Of a DNA stretch of 47,536 bases, positions 44,224-47,536 are shown piece by piece. Position 1 is the stretch's first letter. Every line of letters starts with the position of its first letter. The translations under genes and the position numbers were made by a program. The notes under the pieces are model-generated. The model ran no database searches, was not told the DNA's origin, and saw nothing but the letters and a program-made list of their open reading frames with translations. Location: the NCBI GenBank assembly GCA_903865015.1, contig CAIPID010000343.1:1-47536 (forward strand). Direction: 5' to 3'. Source of the stretch: an uncultured beta proteobacterium (lineage in GTDB: Bacteria > Pseudomonadota > Gammaproteobacteria > Burkholderiales > Burkholderiaceae_B).

Positions 44224-44646
44224 GTGGATTTCTTCTTGAGTCAAAACAATCTCCTTCTGATCGCAGTTGCAGTGGGTTCTGGCCTGATGCTGGCCTGGCC
44301 CATGATTCAGAAAAGCCGCTCGGGCGCAGCCCTGAGCCCCTCGCAAACCGTCCAGATGATGAATCATCAGCACGCCGTGCTGGTCGATATTCGCGATGCG
44401 GCCGCATTCCAATCGGGTCATATCCCCCAGGCGCGCAATTTACCCGTAGCCGAATTCGAAAAGAAAATTGCATCTTTACCTAAAAACAAGCCTGTCATCC
44501 TGGTGTGTGATATGGGTCGCTCGGCAGTGTCCGCAGCGGCACAATTACGTAAACTTGGCGTGGCAGAGGTCACGATCCTCGAAGGCGGTCTGCGCGCATG
44601 GTCCGCCGCAGGCTTGCCAGTCACAGCAAACAAATCAGGAGCCTGA
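44224..44646 (+). CDS. Membrane-anchored rhodanese-like protein
   Basis: 140 residues with one N-terminal membrane helix (about 9-28) and a single rhodanese domain (about 38-135). The active-site loop is CDMGRSA, with the sulfur-accepting cysteine after VILV. The start is a GTG at 44224, supported by the helix lying at the N-terminus. The biological sulfur acceptor is unknown. It begins the conserved run rhodanese-grxC-secB-gpsA opposite gpmA; grxC follows after two bases. Confidence 0.9.
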   Translation: MDFFLSQNNLLLIAVAVGSGLMLAWPMIQKSRSGAALSPSQTVQMMNHQHAVLVDIRDAAAFQSGHIPQARNLPVAEFEKKIASLPKNKPVILVCDMGRSAVSAAAQLRKLGVAEVTILEGGLRAWSAAGLPVTANKSGA

Positions 44647-44648
44647 AC

Positions 44649-44909
44649 ATGTCTAACAAAGTCGTGATGTACACAACCGGTTACTGTCCGTACTGCTCTC
44701 GTGCAGAGATGCTGCTGACGCAGCGCGGCGTCACAGAAATAGAAAAAATCCGTATCGATGTCGATACGGATCAGCGCGCCATCATGATGGAACGGACCGG
44801 CCGACGCACCGTGCCGCAAATCTACATCGGTGAAACCCATGTGGGCGGCTTTGACGACCTCGCCGCGCTTGATCGCGATGGCAAACTAACACCGCTGCTC
44901 AACGGCTAA
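44649..44909 (+). CDS. grxC: Glutaredoxin 3 (GrxC)
   Basis: An 86-residue dithiol glutaredoxin that reduces protein disulfides with glutathione. It contains the CPYC active site in [12 protein letters not shown] (10-21), the cis-proline TVPQIYIG and the GSH-binding GGFDDL. The start ATG 44649 is preceded by AGGAG; the longer frame from 44598 overlaps the rhodanese gene and was rejected. It lies two bases after the rhodanese stop. Confidence 0.95.
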   Translation: MSNKVVMYTTGYCPYCSRAEMLLTQRGVTEIEKIRIDVDTDQRAIMMERTGRRTVPQIYIGETHVGGFDDLAALDRDGKLTPLLNG

Positions 44910-44955
44910 AGTACCTCCCTCATTTTATTGCCCTACTGAATATACGGAACACCAC

Positions 44956-45474
44956 ATGTCAGACCAGAACACACAAGCCGACAACGCCCCCGCATTCAAT
45001 ATGCAGCGCGTCTACCTGAAAGACCTCTCGCTCGAAGTCCCTAACGCACCGAATATTTTTCTGGAGCAAGAGGGCCCGAAAGTCGAAGTCGCGATCAACG
45101 TCGGCGGCCAGGCCCTGGCGGATACGGTATTCGAATCAACCATCACGATCACCGTCACCACGCGGATCAACGACAAAGTGTTGTACCTGGTCGAAGCCAC
45201 GCAGGCCGGTATCTTTGAAATCGCCAATATCCCTGCGGAACAATTCGATCCATTAATGGGAATCGTCTGCCCCACAATGCTCTATCCATATCTGCGCGCC
45301 AACGTCGCCGATGCAATTACGCGCACGTCACTGCCAGCACTACATCTGGCTGAGGTGAATTTTCAGGCGCTGTATGAACAGCGGCTGGCTGAAGCGGCAC
45401 AACAATCACCACAAGTCGCCTCGCATAACGAGGAGTCGGGTCTGATTCTGCCACCAGGCATGACGCGCCAGTAA
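44956..45474 (+). CDS. secB: Protein-export chaperone SecB
   Basis: A 172-residue tetrameric cytosolic chaperone that keeps precursors unfolded and delivers them to SecA. It has the family features [20 protein letters not shown] near residue 16, [10 protein letters not shown] and the strongly conserved [22 protein letters not shown] (about 106-127), followed by [15 protein letters not shown]. The C-terminal tail of about 25 residues is variable. It lies between grxC and gpsA as in many Proteobacteria. Confidence 0.96.
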   Translation: MSDQNTQADNAPAFNMQRVYLKDLSLEVPNAPNIFLEQEGPKVEVAINVGGQALADTVFESTITITVTTRINDKVLYLVEATQAGIFEIANIPAEQFDPLMGIVCPTMLYPYLRANVADAITRTSLPALHLAEVNFQALYEQRLAEAAQQSPQVASHNEESGLILPPGMTRQ

Positions 45475-45503
45475 TTTCTCAGCCCTTTCGCAGCTTAAAG
45501 CCT

Positions 45504-46550
45504 ATGAATGCCTACCCGCATGATGCACAACCTGTCGCAGTCTTAGGTGCGGGAGCATGGGGAACTTCGCTTGCGATAGCGGCCAGCGGGCGAGCGCCAA
45601 CGTTACTGTGGGCACGCGATCCGGAATTAATCTCACGGTGTCAGGCCACGCATCAGAATGCGCGCTATTTGCCGGATATTGCGCTGCCTGCGCGACTGGA
45701 ATTTACTTCAGCATTCGATGCGGTCATTACGCACGTTACCCATCCCGACAGACCTGGTTTGCTCATCCTCGGCGTGCCACTGGCCGGTCTGCGACAAACC
45801 TGCCTGAACATCGCGGAAAAACTAGGCTCGGCTAACCATCACCTCGCTGGCATTGTCTGGACATGCAAAGGACTTGAGGCCGACTCAGGTTTGCTTCCAA
45901 GCGAAATCGTCCGCGAAACACTCTCCGTCGCTTGCCCAGATATCGCCACGGGCGTGCTCTCCGGCCCCTCTTTTGCGCAGGAAGTGGCACAAGGCCTGCC
46001 TGTCGCGCTCACAGTTGCTAGCGCAAGCGATGCGCTGCGCGCAGCGACGATCACCGCCTTGCATGGCGGCAATATTCGCGTCTATGCGAGTCAGGATGTG
46101 ATTGGCGTCGAGGTTGGCGGAGCGCTCAAAAATGTCATGGCCATCGCTTGCGGTATTGGCGACGGGCTCGGCCTCGGCACCAATGCACGCGCAGCACTGA
46201 TCACGCGCGGGCTAGCCGAGATGAGTCGGTTTGGCGAGGCGCTGGGCGCCCATCCAGCAACATTTTCTGGCTTAACCGGGCTCGGCGATTTAGTGCTGAG
46301 CGCGACCGGCGACCTTTCGCGCAACCGTCAAGTTGGTCTGGCGATTGGCCAGGGAAAAACGCTCACACAAATTCTGTCCATGGGCCTGACCGCAGAGGGC
46401 GCGCGCTGCGCACGCGCCGTACAAACACGCGCAGCTGGGCTCGGCATCGATTTGCCCATCACGCGTGCCGTATGCGAAGTATTGTTTGATCACGTGCCTC
46501 CCAAACAAGCTGTCTCCCAATTACTTTCACGCGATGCGACGACGGAGTAG
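45504..46550 (+). CDS. gpsA: Glycerol-3-phosphate dehydrogenase [NAD(P)+] GpsA
   Basis: Makes sn-glycerol 3-phosphate for phospholipids from dihydroxyacetone phosphate. The 348 residues show the Rossmann start [43 protein letters not shown] and the catalytic lysine region [18 protein letters not shown], then [20 protein letters not shown]. It completes the secB-gpsA pair and is followed almost immediately by the TctC-like receptor gene. Confidence 0.96.
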   Translation: MNAYPHDAQPVAVLGAGAWGTSLAIAASGRAPTLLWARDPELISRCQATHQNARYLPDIALPARLEFTSAFDAVITHVTHPDRPGLLILGVPLAGLRQTCLNIAEKLGSANHHLAGIVWTCKGLEADSGLLPSEIVRETLSVACPDIATGVLSGPSFAQEVAQGLPVALTVASASDALRAATITALHGGNIRVYASQDVIGVEVGGALKNVMAIACGIGDGLGLGTNARAALITRGLAEMSRFGEALGAHPATFSGLTGLGDLVLSATGDLSRNRQVGLAIGQGKTLTQILSMGLTAEGARCARAVQTRAAGLGIDLPITRAVCEVLFDHVPPKQAVSQLLSRDATTE

Positions 46551-46551
46551 T

Positions 46552-47536
46552 GTGTTGAAATCCCGATTAAATTTCAGTACTTTCACGCGAGCGTGGGCGC
46601 GCAAATTAATCTGTGCGTTGCTGTTCGCACTTTTTTCGTTTTCCGCACAGGCGCAATGGCCCACTGAACGCCCGATTCATCTGGTCGTACCTTTCCCCGC
46701 AGGCTCCTCGCCCGACCTGCTTGCCCGCCACATTGCCATCCCCTTGAGCAAAGAGCTCAAACAGACCGTCGTGATTGAAAACAAACCCGGTGCGGGCGGC
46801 AATATTGGAACCCGCCAGGTTGCCCGCGCCACCCCGGATGGCTATACCTTGCTCTACACCATTAACGGGCCACTGGTGACCGCTCCTGCCCTCTATCAAA
46901 AGACATTGGGCTATTCACCACTAAAAGATTTGGCGCCCATCACACTGGTTGCAACAAGCCCGAATATTTTGGTGATGAACAATACCTTCAAAAAAATATC
47001 CATTGCGGAGTTCATCGCTCAGGCTCGCAAGCAGCCTGGCATATTGAACTACGGGTCAGTTGGCATCGGCAGTGCATCACAACTCGCGATGGAGCTATTC
47101 GCCAAGCAGGCCGGCATTGAAATGAATCACGTGCCCTATGCTGGATTTCCACAAATCATGACTGCGCTCATTGCAGGCGACATTCAGGCTGCGTTTATCG
47201 TCCCGGCGATTGCCATGCCTCACGTCAAAGCAGGCAAGGTTCATGCGCTAGGCATCAGCAGCCTCGAGGCTGCGCCTACTCTGCCCGGCATCGAGCCGCT
47301 GGCCAAACAGGGTTTTCCGGGCTTTGAAGCCATCTCCTGGAATGCAATCCTTGCGCCAGCAGGTACACCCGAAGATGTTTTAGAACGACTCAATCATGCG
47401 CTGGTAGCAATCACTCAAAGTCAGGACATGACGAACACCGCGGCGACCAATCATTTCAACGCGGTTGGCTCGAGTGCGGAAACACTAACCGCCGTGATAA
47501 ATACGGAAACAAACCGTTGGGTACCTGTCATCAAAC
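46552..47536 (+). CDS. Tripartite tricarboxylate transporter (TctC/Bug family) solute receptor, 3' end cut by window
   Basis: About 328 codons are present; the C-terminus lies beyond the right edge. The frame begins with GTG 46552 or TTG 46555, both close to GGAG at 46544-46547. A signal peptide ends near FSFSAQAQ. Bug-family signatures follow: RPIHLVVPFPAGSSPDLLAR, ENKPGAGGNIGTRQVA, LNYGSVGIGSASQLAMELF, HVPYAG and AILAPAGTPEDVLERLN. Such periplasmic receptors bind small carboxylates or related compounds and are greatly expanded in Bordetella and relatives. The ligand cannot be told, and no TctA/TctB membrane genes are visible. Confidence 0.9.
   Translation, partial: MLKSRLNFSTFTRAWARKLICALLFALFSFSAQAQWPTERPIHLVVPFPAGSSPDLLARHIAIPLSKELKQTVVIENKPGAGGNIGTRQVARATPDGYTLLYTINGPLVTAPALYQKTLGYSPLKDLAPITLVATSPNILVMNNTFKKISIAEFIAQARKQPGILNYGSVGIGSASQLAMELFAKQAGIEMNHVPYAGFPQIMTALIAGDIQAAFIVPAIAMPHVKAGKVHALGISSLEAAPTLPGIEPLAKQGFPGFEAISWNAILAPAGTPEDVLERLNHALVAITQSQDMTNTAATNHFNAVGSSAETLTAVINTETNRWVPVIK

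Noticed and set aside
1-47536. CRISPR arrays, tRNA or rRNA genes, insertion sequences, phage or toxin-antitoxin genes
   Set aside because: No regularly spaced repeats, tRNA-like cloverleaf sequence, transposase or integrase frame, or terminal inverted repeats were recognised in the short intergenic gaps.

Overview
The window is a dense, ordinary-looking chromosomal stretch from a Gram-negative betaproteobacterium, most likely Burkholderiales and probably Alcaligenaceae/Bordetella-like. This is inferred from gene content and order: ubiE-Tim44-ubiJ-ubiB, kdsD-kdsC-lptCAB-hpf-ptsN-hprK-rapZ, argB-nucleotidase-slmA, gpmA-envC-ctpA-moeB opposite rhodanese-grxC-secB-gpsA, and a TctC/Bug-type solute receptor at the right edge. 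No gap between genes exceeds 300 bases. I see no rRNA, tRNA, CRISPR array, prophage or insertion sequence, and no clear pseudogene.

Layout, left to right. 1-4.8 kb: the N-terminal part of metH (minus strand, running off the left edge), divergent from a BtuF-like binding protein followed by thiG-thiD and a PIMT-like methyltransferase. 4.8-10.5 kb (minus): ubiE, a Tim44-domain protein, ubiJ, ubiB, a ferritin-like diiron protein and rfaE2. 10.5-12.7 kb: phoB-phoR behind a good Pho box and -10 element. 12.8-15.8 kb: a VOC protein plus 5-oxoprolinase pxpB-pxpC-pxpA. 15.8-21.3 kb (minus): an ornithine-cyclodeaminase-family protein, a 1314-residue FAD/4Fe-4S/CCG 2-hydroxyacid dehydrogenase and a YqaA-type membrane protein. 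21.5-24.8 kb: ilvA, then apt and purT on the minus strand.

24.9-32.6 kb (plus): kdsD-kdsC-lptC-lptA-lptB (Kdo synthesis and LPS transport), hpf, ptsN-hprK-rapZ and rlpA. 32.6-39.6 kb: rsmI (minus), yraN-gmhA-dolP-thioredoxin-like gene, argB, a HAD nucleotidase, a low-GC porin on the opposite strand and slmA. 39.7-44.1 kb (minus): gpmA-envC-ctpA-moeB/thiF. 44.2-47.5 kb (plus): rhodanese, grxC, secB, gpsA and a truncated TctC-like receptor.

Functionally the window is dominated by envelope biogenesis (Kdo, ADP-heptose, Lpt machinery, DolP, RlpA, EnvC, CtpA, porin), ubiquinone synthesis, cofactor metabolism (B12-dependent methionine synthase, thiazole and HMP steps) and phosphate/nitrogen-PTS signalling. 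I did not find a convincing new multi-gene system. The best leads are the diiron protein attached to the ubi cluster, the PIMT-like protein with an altered catalytic loop, the low-GC porin between conserved neighbours, GmhA in the slot DiaA occupies in E. coli, and the missing rpoN between lptB and hpf.
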